NCBI GenBank assembly: GCA_965219175.1
Contig: CBDCNI010000001.1
Coordinates: forward strand, 434,001 to 498,000
From: JBBPZK01 sp965219175
GTDB taxonomy: Bacteria > Actinomycetota > Rubrobacteria > Rubrobacterales > Rubrobacteraceae
Length of the DNA: 64,000 bases
Direction of reading: 5' to 3'
The notes under the pieces were generated by a model. That model ran no database searches, had not been told where the DNA came from, and saw nothing but the letters and a program-made list of their open reading frames with translations. Shown here one piece after another: positions 34,402 through 42,395 of the stretch; the first letter of the stretch is position 1; each line of letters opens with the position of its first letter. The position numbers were made by a program, and so were the translations under genes.

Positions 34402-34473
34402 TTCTCACTCCTTCTCGAAGATCACGCCAGGTCGGGCGCGTACACACTACCATCTCCTTTAGAATGGGTCCTT

Positions 34474-35319
34474 ATGAGGCTCTTCTACACGCTGCTGCTC
34501 GTCGGGGTCACGGCCGTCTGGGGCTGGACGTTCGTCATCGTCCAGGACGCCATCGCCATATACGGGGTGCTCGGCTTTTTGGCGCTCCGGTTCTTGTTGG
34601 CCGCCGCTGCTCTCGCGCCGGGCCTCTCGCGCAAGATGACGCGCCGGACGCTCTTCGTCGGCGGCGGCATCGGGCTGGTCTTGGCTGCCGGATATCTCTT
34701 CCAGACGCTCGGCCTCTTGTACACGACCCCGACCAACTCGGGGCTCATCACCGGCCTGTTCGTGGTTTTTGGTCCTTTGACGGCCCTCTTTTTCTTCAGG
34801 GAACGCATACCAAACCAGGCTGTCCTGGCTATCGTTATGAGCCTCGCGGGCATGGCGCTCCTTGCCGGGCAGAGCCCTTCCGGGGTGAGGGTGGGGGACG
34901 GCCTTACCGTGGTGTGCGCCGCCGCCCTCGGGGCGCACATAGCGCTCCTCTCCCGCTACGCCAAAGAGCACGACGCCGGCGCCCTGGCGCTCGCCCAGAT
35001 GGCCTCGATGGCTGTCGTGTTCACCATCCTCTGGCCCATCTTCGGGACGGTTGCGGCGCCTCCGCGGGCGGTGATACTTCCGCTGCTCCTGACGGGGCTC
35101 GTCGCGTCCGCGGGGGCGTTCTACGTGCAGACGACCGTCCAGCAGCGTATCCCGGCCGCCAGGGCGGCGGTCATCCTGACCATGGAGCCGCTCTTCGCCG
35201 CTTTCTTCGGCTACTGGCTCGCCGGAGACCGTCTGAACCCCATCCAGCTAGCCGGGGCGGCACTCATCCTCTCGGCGCTTTTTGTCGGGGAGGTCGCGCC
35301 GCTCCTCCGACGGAAGTAG
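34474..35319 (+). CDS. EamA/DMT-family transporter
   Basis: 281 residues from ATG 34474 with ten predicted helices in two five-helix halves. Conserved features are AVWGWTFVIVQ at the start, YTTPTNSGLITGLFVVFGPL in the first half and AAVILTMEPLFAAFFGY in the second, which is the standard EamA double repeat. It exports or imports small metabolites such as amino acids; the substrate is unknown. Convergent with the channel gene, 8 bases apart. Confidence 0.88.
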   Translation: MRLFYTLLLVGVTAVWGWTFVIVQDAIAIYGVLGFLALRFLLAAAALAPGLSRKMTRRTLFVGGGIGLVLAAGYLFQTLGLLYTTPTNSGLITGLFVVFGPLTALFFFRERIPNQAVLAIVMSLAGMALLAGQSPSGVRVGDGLTVVCAAALGAHIALLSRYAKEHDAGALALAQMASMAVVFTILWPIFGTVAAPPRAVILPLLLTGLVASAGAFYVQTTVQQRIPAARAAVILTMEPLFAAFFGYWLAGDRLNPIQLAGAALILSALFVGEVAPLLRRK

Positions 35320-35327
35320 AGAGGAGT

Positions 35328-36137
35328 TCAGGCTCCCTCCGACTTTTTCAGGATGGCGCGGAGAGTTTCGAGTTCGCGTTCGTCGAGCGTGACGCCGGTT
35401 TGCGGTTGTCTTTCAGGCTGTTCGGTTCGTTCCTGTTTCCGGTCGGCTTCGACCAGGACGGATGCTATCGCGCCGATAAAGTACGAGAAGACGCCGATGG
35501 CGTAGAGCATCAGCAGGAAGGCCACGATGCGTCCGCCGGTCGTGACTGGTTCGAGGGAGCTCCCGACCGTGGTGACGAGGGCGGCGGCCCACCACAGGGC
35601 GTCGCCGAAGCTGCCAATTCGGCTGCCGGGCGCTTTCGCCTCCAGGAGGAACCCGGACGCCGCCCCTATGAGTACGACCATCGCCGAGACGACGGCGAGT
35701 TGCCCGAGGCGGCGGCGCTTTAGGAGCGTCAGCGTCGACTCCGAGCCGCGGCCGCCGAAGATAAGGAGCCGCAAGACCGGCAGCGCTCGCGTCGCCCGCA
35801 AGACCCGCGCAAGCCTCAAGAACTTGAGGAACGGCAGCAGAACGACCAGCACGTCCAGCCAGTGACGCCGGAGGTAGCGGCGCTTGACGGGCGCGAGGAC
35901 GAACTTGGCGACGAACTCAAGGAAGAACAGTCCCCACAAGGCCCAGCTCAAGACCTCGACCCTACCGCGCCAGGGTTCGCGCAGTTCTCCGCTCAGTTGA
36001 ATGATGATGAGCAGCACCACCACGACCGAGGCGAGGGCGAGTGGCAGGTCCAGGTAGCGGTCCAGCTTCTCGCGTAACTCCTCGCGGGTCGAAGGGTCGT
36101 CCCGGAGCCGCTTCGGTTTCTCTCTTTGATCTCCCAA
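35328..36137 (-). CDS. Voltage-gated-channel-like ion channel with atypical filter
   Basis: About 269 residues from TTG 36137 (start uncertain, the frame is open further). Six hydrophobic segments; the fourth carries regularly spaced arginines (FLRLARVLRATRALPVLRLL), like a voltage sensor S4. The pore region is WWAAALVTTVGSSLEP, where potassium channels normally have TVGYG. The pore helix and S6 (VAFLLMLYAIGVFSYFIGAIAS) are otherwise normal, and the C-terminal tail is charged. The TTVGSS filter makes ion selectivity uncertain. Convergent with the transporter, divergent from the cysteine hydrolase. Confidence 0.8.
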   Translation of the reverse strand: MGDQREKPKRLRDDPSTREELREKLDRYLDLPLALASVVVVLLIIIQLSGELREPWRGRVEVLSWALWGLFFLEFVAKFVLAPVKRRYLRRHWLDVLVVLLPFLKFLRLARVLRATRALPVLRLLIFGGRGSESTLTLLKRRRLGQLAVVSAMVVLIGAASGFLLEAKAPGSRIGSFGDALWWAAALVTTVGSSLEPVTTGGRIVAFLLMLYAIGVFSYFIGAIASVLVEADRKQERTEQPERQPQTGVTLDERELETLRAILKKSEGA

Positions 36138-36212
36138 GATGTCACTATTGTATCGGCTCCGCCGGAGGGTAGACTTACCGTGAGTGGAGGTAGAGAGGAA
36201 AGGCAGGCCCGC

Positions 36213-36878
36213 ATGTCCCGCACCGTCGAGGTCCCGGAATACGATATTCAACATCGGGTCCGCGTGGACCCGGCCCGCACGGCGCTCGTCGTAGTGGACA
36301 TGCAGAACGACTTCGTAAAAGAAGGCGGCTCGCTCGTCGTCCCGGACGCTGAAGCTACGATCCCGACGATAAAAAACCTCCTCGACCTCGCCCGCGACTC
36401 AGGCATGAAGGTCGTGTACTCGCAAGACACCCATACCGACGGCGACCCGGAGTGGGAGATCTGGCCGGAGCACGTCCGGGAGGGAAGTTGGGGCTGGGAG
36501 ATAGTAGAGGAACTCGCCCCGCGCGAGGATGAGTTGGTAATAAGGAAAGTCCGCTACGACGCTTTCTACGGGACCCACCTGGACCATTTCTTGCGGCTCT
36601 GGAAAATAGACACCCTGATAATCTGCGGGACGGTCGCCAACATCTGCGTCCACTACACCGCCGCGAGCGCCGCCCTGCGCTGGTACAAGGTCATCGTGCC
36701 CCGCGACGCGACCTCCGCCCTTGACCCGTTCGACCTCGAATCTTCCTTGAGACAGACGGCCTTTCTATTCGCCGGTACGATCACCGAGAGCGAGGCGATA
36801 GAGGTGGAGAAGACCAAAACCGGCAGCATCTACAAGAGTAAGATCGAGGAAGCCGCCGCATTCTCCAGAGACGAGTAA
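36213..36878 (+). CDS. Isochorismatase-family cysteine hydrolase (nicotinamidase-like)
   Basis: 221 residues from ATG 36213, with GAGAGG upstream. Catalytic triad: D29 in VVVDMQNDF, K112 in VIRKVRYDAF and C145 in GTVANICVHYTA, with the conserved cis-peptide neighbourhood. DTHTDGDPEW supplies metal-binding-like acidic and His residues as in nicotinamidases. It may hydrolyse nicotinamide or another amide or vinyl ether; without context the substrate stays open. Cytoplasmic and monocistronic by spacing (78 bases to the next gene). Confidence 0.87.
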   Translation: MSRTVEVPEYDIQHRVRVDPARTALVVVDMQNDFVKEGGSLVVPDAEATIPTIKNLLDLARDSGMKVVYSQDTHTDGDPEWEIWPEHVREGSWGWEIVEELAPREDELVIRKVRYDAFYGTHLDHFLRLWKIDTLIICGTVANICVHYTAASAALRWYKVIVPRDATSALDPFDLESSLRQTAFLFAGTITESEAIEVEKTKTGSIYKSKIEEAAAFSRDE

Positions 36879-36956
36879 AGGACATCGTCCTACTCCGTAG
36901 CGAAACCTCGTTCTTTGCTGCTATCCTTGTTGCTCGATAGACTCTAGGAGGAATAG

Positions 36957-37403
36957 ATGTCCATAGTGCGGCGGCAGGCGGAAGTAGAGTGGGAAGGGAG
37001 CCTGGATCAGGGCAAGGGCAGCTTCGCGGTCGGGAGTTGGTCGGTTGGAGAGATCCCCGTTAGCTGGGAGTCGCGTACCGGAGACTCGCAAGGAAACACC
37101 AGCCCCGAGGAGCTCATGGCCGCCGCTCACGCCTCCTGTTACGCGATGGCGCTATCGAAAGTGCTGGACGAGTGGGAAGCGCCGCCGGAGAAGCTGTACG
37201 TGGGCGCGGTCTGTGCCCTCGACGAGGTGGAAGGAAAACCAAAGCTAACCACCATGGACCTGGAGGTCGTGGGCGTGATCCCGAGCCTCGACGCGGAAGG
37301 CTTCAGGAGCGCGGCCGAGCAGGCGGATGATATCTGCCCGGTAACGAACGCCCTGCGGGGCAACGTCGAAATTCGCCTGAGCGCCACGCTGAGGGAGGCT
37401 TGA
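36957..37403 (+). CDS. OsmC/Ohr-family peroxide-detoxifying protein
   Basis: 148 residues with AGGAGG nine bases upstream of ATG. Both redox cysteines are present: C61 in AAHASCYAMALS and C127 in ADDICPVTNAL. ARG at position 40 and EWEGSL at the start are typical. It reduces organic hydroperoxides using dithiols and belongs to the OsmC rather than Ohr branch by the DDICPVTNA wording. Overlaps nothing; its stop is one base from the stop of the convergent GNAT gene. Confidence 0.9.
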   Translation: MSIVRRQAEVEWEGSLDQGKGSFAVGSWSVGEIPVSWESRTGDSQGNTSPEELMAAAHASCYAMALSKVLDEWEAPPEKLYVGAVCALDEVEGKPKLTTMDLEVVGVIPSLDAEGFRSAAEQADDICPVTNALRGNVEIRLSATLREA

Positions 37404-37404
37404 T

Positions 37405-37893
37405 CTAAAGTACCCGCGCCATCGAATAAGCATCCACGTACCGACCGTCCCTAAAAACGAACCGTCGGTGTGTCCCCTCCACCTCGAACCCTAACTTCTC
37501 GTAAAGCGCGATACCGGCCTCATTATCAGTGTAGACGCGCAGCTCCAGCCTCGTCAGCCCGAGCCAGTTGTCCGCCAGACCCAGCACGGACCTCATCAAA
37601 GCCGTCCCGATACCCTCGCCCCGCCGGTCGTCCCGCACGGCCATCCCGATGCCGGCCGTGTGCCTAAGACGCGGGTTTTCGTGCGTCCACAGGGAGAGTT
37701 CCCCGACCACCTCGCCGCCCACGCAGGCTACCAGCGAATACTCGCCTTTTCGCAATTCCGAGAGCCGCTTGCGCCACATCTCCGCCGACGGTAGCGGCAA
37801 TTGCAAGGTCCCCGCGACGGCCCGCGGCCCGCTGAAAATGCGGTGCAACGCCTCGTAATCTTCCGGCTCTGCGTGGCGGATTTCTACTCCCAT
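37405..37893 (-). CDS. GNAT-family N-acetyltransferase
   Basis: 162 residues from ATG 37893 with GGAAGAG six bases upstream; longer forms from 37911 or 37980 are less likely. The acetyl-CoA motif is AVRDDRRGEGIGTALMRSV, followed by LRVYTDNEAGIALYEKLGFEV, as in RimI-like and PhnO-like enzymes. It would acetylate an amine on a protein or small molecule; the substrate is unknown. Cytoplasmic. Confidence 0.87.
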   Translation of the reverse strand: MGVEIRHAEPEDYEALHRIFSGPRAVAGTLQLPLPSAEMWRKRLSELRKGEYSLVACVGGEVVGELSLWTHENPRLRHTAGIGMAVRDDRRGEGIGTALMRSVLGLADNWLGLTRLELRVYTDNEAGIALYEKLGFEVEGTHRRFVFRDGRYVDAYSMARVL

Positions 37894-38019
37894 CTCCGAC
37901 TCTTCCATCATCTCCGTCACCCTCCACGGTTGCTCATACACCGGCATGATACACGTGCCCGACGACGGCAAAAGGCTCACTTGCCGCGTGTCGGGAGTTT
38001 GTAGACCGGTTCACATATT

Positions 38020-38047
38020 TGTCCCGGAGTATGTAAAATACGGGACA
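38020..38047. promoter_or_regulatory. Compound inverted repeat upstream of the acetate transporter gene
   Basis: TGTCCC (38020-38025) pairs with GGGACA (38042-38047), and inside it GTAT (38029-38032) pairs with ATAC (38038-38041). The dyad centre is about 115 bases before the TTG start at 38150. It looks like an operator for a dimeric repressor; which one is unknown. A 13-codon reading frame with a GAGAGGAGG tract touching its ATG (about 38090-38131) lies between, possibly a leader. Confidence 0.4.
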
Positions 38048-38149
38048 GACCACCGGGAAAGTGGACAGTTCGTAGAGCGTGAGAGGAGGATGTCTGGGTT
38101 ACTCGCGCCATCAATCTGTTTTGAAAAATAACTGGGAAAGGAGAAAGTT

Positions 38150-38794
38150 TTGAGCGAGTCTAATATACGAAGAGAAGACGAAGATCGCACGACGCAGGAT
38201 CAAACGCAGGGAGGGGGCGAGGGGACCCAGGAACCAGGCATAGCGGACCCTGCTCCTCTCGGGCTGGCTGCTTTCGCCCTGACCACGTTTATGTTGAGCC
38301 TCTTTAATGCGGGTCTCCTGAGCGGGGATGGAGAGCCGGTCGTGTTCTCTCTCGCGCTCTTTTACGGGGGACTCGCGCAGTTCGCGGCTGGGATGTGGGA
38401 GTTCAAGAATAAGAATACTTTCGGCGCGACGGCTTTTACCTCTTATGGGGGATTCTGGCTCGCATTCTGGGGTTTGCAGCAGTTCTACGCCAGCAAGATC
38501 CCGGAGGCCCAGGCCGGGGCGGCCGTCGGGTGGTTCCTTATAGCCTGGGGTATCTTCACGGCCTACATGTTCATCGGCTCGTTGCGGGTTAGCGGCGCGG
38601 TGAGCGTTGTGTTCGGACTGCTCACCCTGACGTTCTTCCTGCTCGGCATAGGAGAAGCGACCGGCGCAGGCGCGATAGCCACGATCGGCGGTTACGTCGG
38701 GATCGCCACGGCCATCGCCGCTTGGTACGCTTCGGCGGCCGGCGTCATCAACGCCAACTTCGAGCGGACGGTGCTGCCGGTGGGACCCCGCTAA
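38150..38794 (+). CDS. Acetate/succinate transporter of the GPR1/FUN34/YaaH family
   Basis: 214 residues from TTG 38150 behind AAAGGAG. After a charged, Gln/Gly-rich N-terminal tail of about 33 residues comes the family signature (A)DPAPLGLAAFALTTFMLS, then five more helices, six in all, matching the family. It takes up acetate or other small monocarboxylates. The gene stands next to an OFA-family transporter and formate genes, which fits use of C1-C2 acids. A strong terminator follows at 38825-38854. Confidence 0.9.
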   Translation: MSESNIRREDEDRTTQDQTQGGGEGTQEPGIADPAPLGLAAFALTTFMLSLFNAGLLSGDGEPVVFSLALFYGGLAQFAAGMWEFKNKNTFGATAFTSYGGFWLAFWGLQQFYASKIPEAQAGAAVGWFLIAWGIFTAYMFIGSLRVSGAVSVVFGLLTLTFFLLGIGEATGAGAIATIGGYVGIATAIAAWYASAAGVINANFERTVLPVGPR

Positions 38795-38824
38795 CAGCGA
38801 CGATAAGCTCGCCCGCTACGACGA

Positions 38825-38854
38825 AGAAGAGCCCCCGGAAACAGGGGCTCTTCT
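38825..38854. terminator. Intrinsic terminator, 11-bp stem
   Basis: AGAAGAGCCCC (38825-38835) pairs with GGGGCTCTTCT (38844-38854) around a short loop. It lies between the convergent acetate transporter and OFA transporter genes and can serve both. Confidence 0.8.
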
Positions 38855-38885
38855 CTTGCTCTATGAAAAAACGTAGTAATTTTCG

Positions 38886-40154
38886 CTACGCGCGGGCCTC
38901 CTCCGTCCGGGAGGCGCGGGGCTCTCTCCTGCTCCTCGGGGGACGGATGATGAGCGGCACGAGGGTACTCAGGACCATTATGCCCGCGATAATGTACAGG
39001 GCGCCTGCGTAGCTGCCCGTAGCTTCGCGGATGTTGGCGATCAGGATCGGTCCGAGGACACCGCCGGCCGACCAGGCGGTGATCATGAGCCCGTAGATCG
39101 TACCGACGTTCTTCGAGCCGAAGTAGTCCGCGTTGAAAGCCGGCATCGTCCCGAAACCTCCTCCGTAGCAGGTCAGCACGACCATAACCAGGACCGCGAA
39201 CAGGAAGAAGGCGCTGACGAGCGGCAGTATGAAGAAGATCGCCGCTTGCAGCAGGAACATCGTCAGAAAGACCCACTTCCGGCCGATGAGGTCCGAGAAC
39301 CAGGCCCAGAGGAACCTTCCGGCTCCGTTGGCGATGGAGATGAGGGCCACGAGACCGGAGGCGACGGCTGCGTTGACGCCGGTAACTTCCTGCGCCATCG
39401 GCGCGGCCTGGGAGATAATGGCGATCCCGGCGACCACGTTCAGGGTCAGGATGGCCCAGAGCGCGTACCACTGCCACCTCTTGAGCGCGTCTCCGAGCTC
39501 GAAGTCGATGCCCGAGCTGCCCCGCTGCACGCTGGTGTCCGGCTCCCATCCTTCCGGCTTCCAGCCATCCGGCGGGTTGACCATGAACAGGGCCGCCCCG
39601 CCTACCATGATGATGTAGGCGATCCCGAGTATCGCGAACGTCCCCAAGACACCAAACCCTGGTATGAGCAGGTTGGTTGCTATGGGCCCGGTCAGGAGCG
39701 CGCCCGCCCCGAAGCCCGCCACGGCGATGCCGGTTATGAAACCGCGCCTGTCGGGGAACCACTTCACGAGCGTCGCTATCGGGATGATGTACCCGAGCCC
39801 GAGCCCTATACCGCTGATGACACCGTAAGACAGGTAGAGCCACCAGAGCCTGTCGGCCGAGAAGCTCGCCAGAAAGACACCTCCACCGTACAGCAAAGCC
39901 GCCGCCAGCCCGACCGTCCTCGGTCCTATCCGGTTCATCAAAAGCCCGGATGAAAAGGCGGCGAATCCTACGAGAGCGATGGTGATCGAGAACGTCAGCG
40001 TTACCTGGGAGATATCCCACCCGAAAGATTCCATAAGCGGGTCTCTAAAGACGCTCCAGGCGTATACCGCCCCGAGCGCCAACTGCATTACCACCCCGGC
40101 AACGGCGATCACCCACCTGTTTGGTACGTTTGAACTTGCGGATCTACTCGACAA
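38886..40154 (-). CDS. MFS transporter of the oxalate/formate antiporter (OFA) family
   Basis: 422 residues from TTG 40154, eight bases after AAAGGAG; the longer frame has no site. Twelve helices. OFA features are RWVIAVAGVVMQLALGAVYAW in the first helix, NRIGPRTVGLAAALLYGGG and YFGSKNVGTIYGLMITAWS near helix 10. Family members exchange oxalate for formate or carry related acids; the substrate here is inferred from FdhD and formate dehydrogenase nearby. It lies 120 bases downstream of fdhD on the same strand and may be co-transcribed. Confidence 0.87.
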   Translation of the reverse strand: MSSRSASSNVPNRWVIAVAGVVMQLALGAVYAWSVFRDPLMESFGWDISQVTLTFSITIALVGFAAFSSGLLMNRIGPRTVGLAAALLYGGGVFLASFSADRLWWLYLSYGVISGIGLGLGYIIPIATLVKWFPDRRGFITGIAVAGFGAGALLTGPIATNLLIPGFGVLGTFAILGIAYIIMVGGAALFMVNPPDGWKPEGWEPDTSVQRGSSGIDFELGDALKRWQWYALWAILTLNVVAGIAIISQAAPMAQEVTGVNAAVASGLVALISIANGAGRFLWAWFSDLIGRKWVFLTMFLLQAAIFFILPLVSAFFLFAVLVMVVLTCYGGGFGTMPAFNADYFGSKNVGTIYGLMITAWSAGGVLGPILIANIREATGSYAGALYIIAGIMVLSTLVPLIIRPPRSRREPRASRTEEARA

Positions 40155-40274
40155 GTAATCTTCTCCTTTCCGAAAAAATAGACACACCGAACCCACGCAT
40201 TACACTAAAACGATAGATTCCCCCTCCACTGTTGCTCCGTGGCAGCGCCAAATATGCCAATCCCTATCTCTGGC

Positions 40275-41132
40275 TTAGGCGCGTATCCTATCCGCTCCAT
40301 TGTATACGTTAAACCGGTTTTTTCGCAAGAACCCGACGAGGGTCACGTTGAATTGGCGGGCCACGTCGACGGCCAGGCTGCTTGGCGCCGAGACCGCGCA
40401 GACGATGGGAGCGCCGGCCGTGACGCTTTTCTGGAGGATCTCGAAGCTGCTCCGCCCGCTGACCATGACGACGTGGTCGTGCAGCGGCAGCCGTCCTTCG
40501 AGCATCGCCCACCCGATGAGCTTGTCCGTGGCGTTGTGGCGGCCCACGTCTTCTCTGAGGGCTATGAGGTCTCCGTCCGCGCTGAAAAGGGCGGCGGCGT
40601 GCAGGCCGCCCGTCGCGTCGAAGAGGCCCTGGGATTCTCGAAGCTTATCCGGGAGGGAGATTATCGTCTGCGGGGATACTTGCGGGCCTGGTGGAACGAC
40701 GGGGCAACCCCGGATCTCTAGTTGTTCCAGGCTCGCCTTGCCGCACACGCCACAGGCGCTCGTGGTGTAGAAATGGCGCTCCAGAGTTCGCAGGTCGTAC
40801 TCTTTGTTTCCCCGGAGGGTGACGTTCACGATGTTGTACTGCTGCTCGGCGTCCACCTCCGGGTCGACGCAGTAGCTGATCTTCATTATGTCGTCGCGGG
40901 AGCCGACGATTCCCTCGCCGTAGAGAAAGCCGGCGGCCAGCTCGAAATCCGACCCCGGCGTGCGCATGGTGACGGCGACGGTCTGGGTCTTCTCTCCGGT
41001 AACGAGCCGGATCTCCATCGGCTCCTCGGTCGCCAGCACGTCGGAGCGCGCCTTCACCCGTCCGTCCTCGAAGGTTCGTATCCGTGCGCGGGTCTTGCTC
41101 CCGCGGCGCGTCGTCTTGCTCTTCAAGTCCAT
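40275..41132 (-). CDS. fdhD: Formate dehydrogenase accessory sulfurtransferase FdhD
   Basis: 285 residues. The persulfide-carrying CxxC is C127-GV-C130 in TSACGVCGKASLE. GLHAAALFSADGDLIALREDVGRHNATDKLIG and VSGRSSFEILQKS are the family's conserved core and molybdopterin-guanine-dinucleotide binding region. FdhD passes sulfur from IscS to the Mo/W-bis-MGD cofactor, making formate dehydrogenase active. Its target is presumably the selenoprotein at 45540-48656, 4.4 kb away. Confidence 0.95.
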   Translation of the reverse strand: MDLKSKTTRRGSKTRARIRTFEDGRVKARSDVLATEEPMEIRLVTGEKTQTVAVTMRTPGSDFELAAGFLYGEGIVGSRDDIMKISYCVDPEVDAEQQYNIVNVTLRGNKEYDLRTLERHFYTTSACGVCGKASLEQLEIRGCPVVPPGPQVSPQTIISLPDKLRESQGLFDATGGLHAAALFSADGDLIALREDVGRHNATDKLIGWAMLEGRLPLHDHVVMVSGRSSFEILQKSVTAGAPIVCAVSAPSSLAVDVARQFNVTLVGFLRKNRFNVYNGADRIRA

Positions 41133-41204
41133 CTAAGCCCTCGTCCGATCCCGGTCGTTGGTCCTTACGGAAGTATTGTAGTCTGCGGGAGAGATCATGC
41201 TAGC

Positions 41205-41426
41205 ATGGACGGTATGAGGCTAACGGGACTCCCGAACGCGAAGCGCTACCCGGAAGCGACCGTGACGAGGGAAGAGGAACACATTCAACTCCTGTTCAGC
41301 GGCCCGGATGGCGAGCAGAGCATGAACGTCCCCCTGAAGTACGTCGCCGCCGACGCCGAAGAAGCAGAGCTAATGCTCCTCGCCCAACTCCAGCAGATGG
41401 GTTACAACGTCCGGCGCGGTCCCTAG
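41205..41426 (+). CDS. Small hypothetical protein
   Basis: 73 residues from ATG 41205; ATG 41214 is an alternative, both downstream of GGGAGAG. The sequence is acidic and ends MLLAQLQQMGYNVRRGP, a pattern suggesting a small alpha/beta domain. No family recognised. It overlaps the stop of the convergent Uma2 gene by 4 bases. Divergent from fdhD with about 70 bases between starts. Confidence 0.55.
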   Translation: MDGMRLTGLPNAKRYPEATVTREEEHIQLLFSGPDGEQSMNVPLKYVAADAEEAELMLLAQLQQMGYNVRRGP

Positions 41427-42064
41427 CCGGAAGAGTCGGTGCGCTCCTGCGCCCACCCACGCACCTTCCCAAGCCACGCGGTGCGTTTCGTCGACTTGCT
41501 CTCTTCGATGAACCCGGACAGGACGGTGGTCGTGAGGTGGGGGAGGGAGTCGCTCTCCGCGCTCTCGACGTATCCTTCGCCTTGGCGGCGCAGGATCTTC
41601 AGCTTCTCTCCGTCGTAACGCCAGACTTCGGGGACGCCCATCCGGGCGTAGATGGGAAGCTTGTCGAGCGAGGGACTGATTATGTTTATCTCTATCACCA
41701 GATCCGGCGGCGGGTCAACGGTCAGGTCTATCCTGGACTTGCCTCGCACCGACTCCTCGTTCTGGATGTAGAAGCAGGAGTCGGGCTCGAACCCGCGTTC
41801 CAGGTCCTCACGACGGAAGGTTGTGGAGCCGAAGTCCTCGGCTTCGAGGCCCATCTCCTCGGCAATTGCGAGCACGAGTTGAGCGATTCGACGATTGGTA
41901 ACCTCGTGTTCGGGATTCGGACTCATGATCTCCAACTCCCCCCGATCGTAGGTGAAGCGCGGCGCACTGCTGTCCGTATGGTCGGCGAGCAGGCTCTCGT
42001 AAGTCTCCCAACTGACGTTGTGGAGAATCACACCCTGTCCCATCGGTCTCCGTACCGTGTCCAT
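41423..42064 (-). CDS. Uma2-family putative endonuclease (DUF820, PD-(D/E)XK fold)
   Basis: 213 residues. The core is SRIDLTVDPPPDLVIEINIISPS, where D (PPDLVIEIN) and E form the PD-(D/E)XK-like metal site, followed by LPIYARMGVPEVWRYDGE, the family hallmark. GELEIMSPNPEHEVTNRR is the N-terminal signature. Uma2 proteins are numerous in some bacteria and their function is unknown, often linked with mobile DNA. No transposase adjoins it here. Confidence 0.87.
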   Translation of the reverse strand: MDTVRRPMGQGVILHNVSWETYESLLADHTDSSAPRFTYDRGELEIMSPNPEHEVTNRRIAQLVLAIAEEMGLEAEDFGSTTFRREDLERGFEPDSCFYIQNEESVRGKSRIDLTVDPPPDLVIEINIISPSLDKLPIYARMGVPEVWRYDGEKLKILRRQGEGYVESAESDSLPHLTTTVLSGFIEESKSTKRTAWLGKVRGWAQERTDSSG

Positions 42065-42197
42065 GTAGAGATTATAGCTCTCGATCTGCCCGTTCGGACA
42101 ACTAGCCGGATCGAATTCTTGGCCCCATGTAGGGAGGGATTTGCTGTAAGATACGGTGGCTGGAGTCGGTAGGCTTTTGTTTTTCGGGGGTGATTTC

Positions 42198-42395
42198 GTG
42201 AAGCTGATACACGTACTGGCCTTTATCCCGTTTCTGGGGGTACTGGGTGGAATTTTCGTCGCTAATCGGGTGGAGCCTTATGTTATTGGGCTGCCGTTCA
42301 TACTGTTCTGGATCGTGGCCTGGGTCGTCTTGACCTCGGTCCTGATGACCGTTATCTACATGCTCGACCCCGCCAACAGAAAGGAGTCTCGATGA
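42198..42395 (+). CDS. DUF3311 small membrane subunit of a solute:sodium symporter pair
   Basis: 65 residues from GTG 42198 behind GGGGGTGA. Two hydrophobic helices (IHVLAFIPFLGVLGGIFVA and YVIGLPFILFWIVAWVVLTS) and a charged tail. DUF3311 proteins are encoded just before SSS symporters, as here (ATGA overlap at 42392-42395), and are thought to help assembly or activity. Confidence 0.85.
   Translation: MKLIHVLAFIPFLGVLGGIFVANRVEPYVIGLPFILFWIVAWVVLTSVLMTVIYMLDPANRKESR

Noticed and set aside
38791..40020. 409-codon open frame on the minus strand
   Set aside because: It is another frame of the OFA-transporter gene, arginine-rich and without membrane character.
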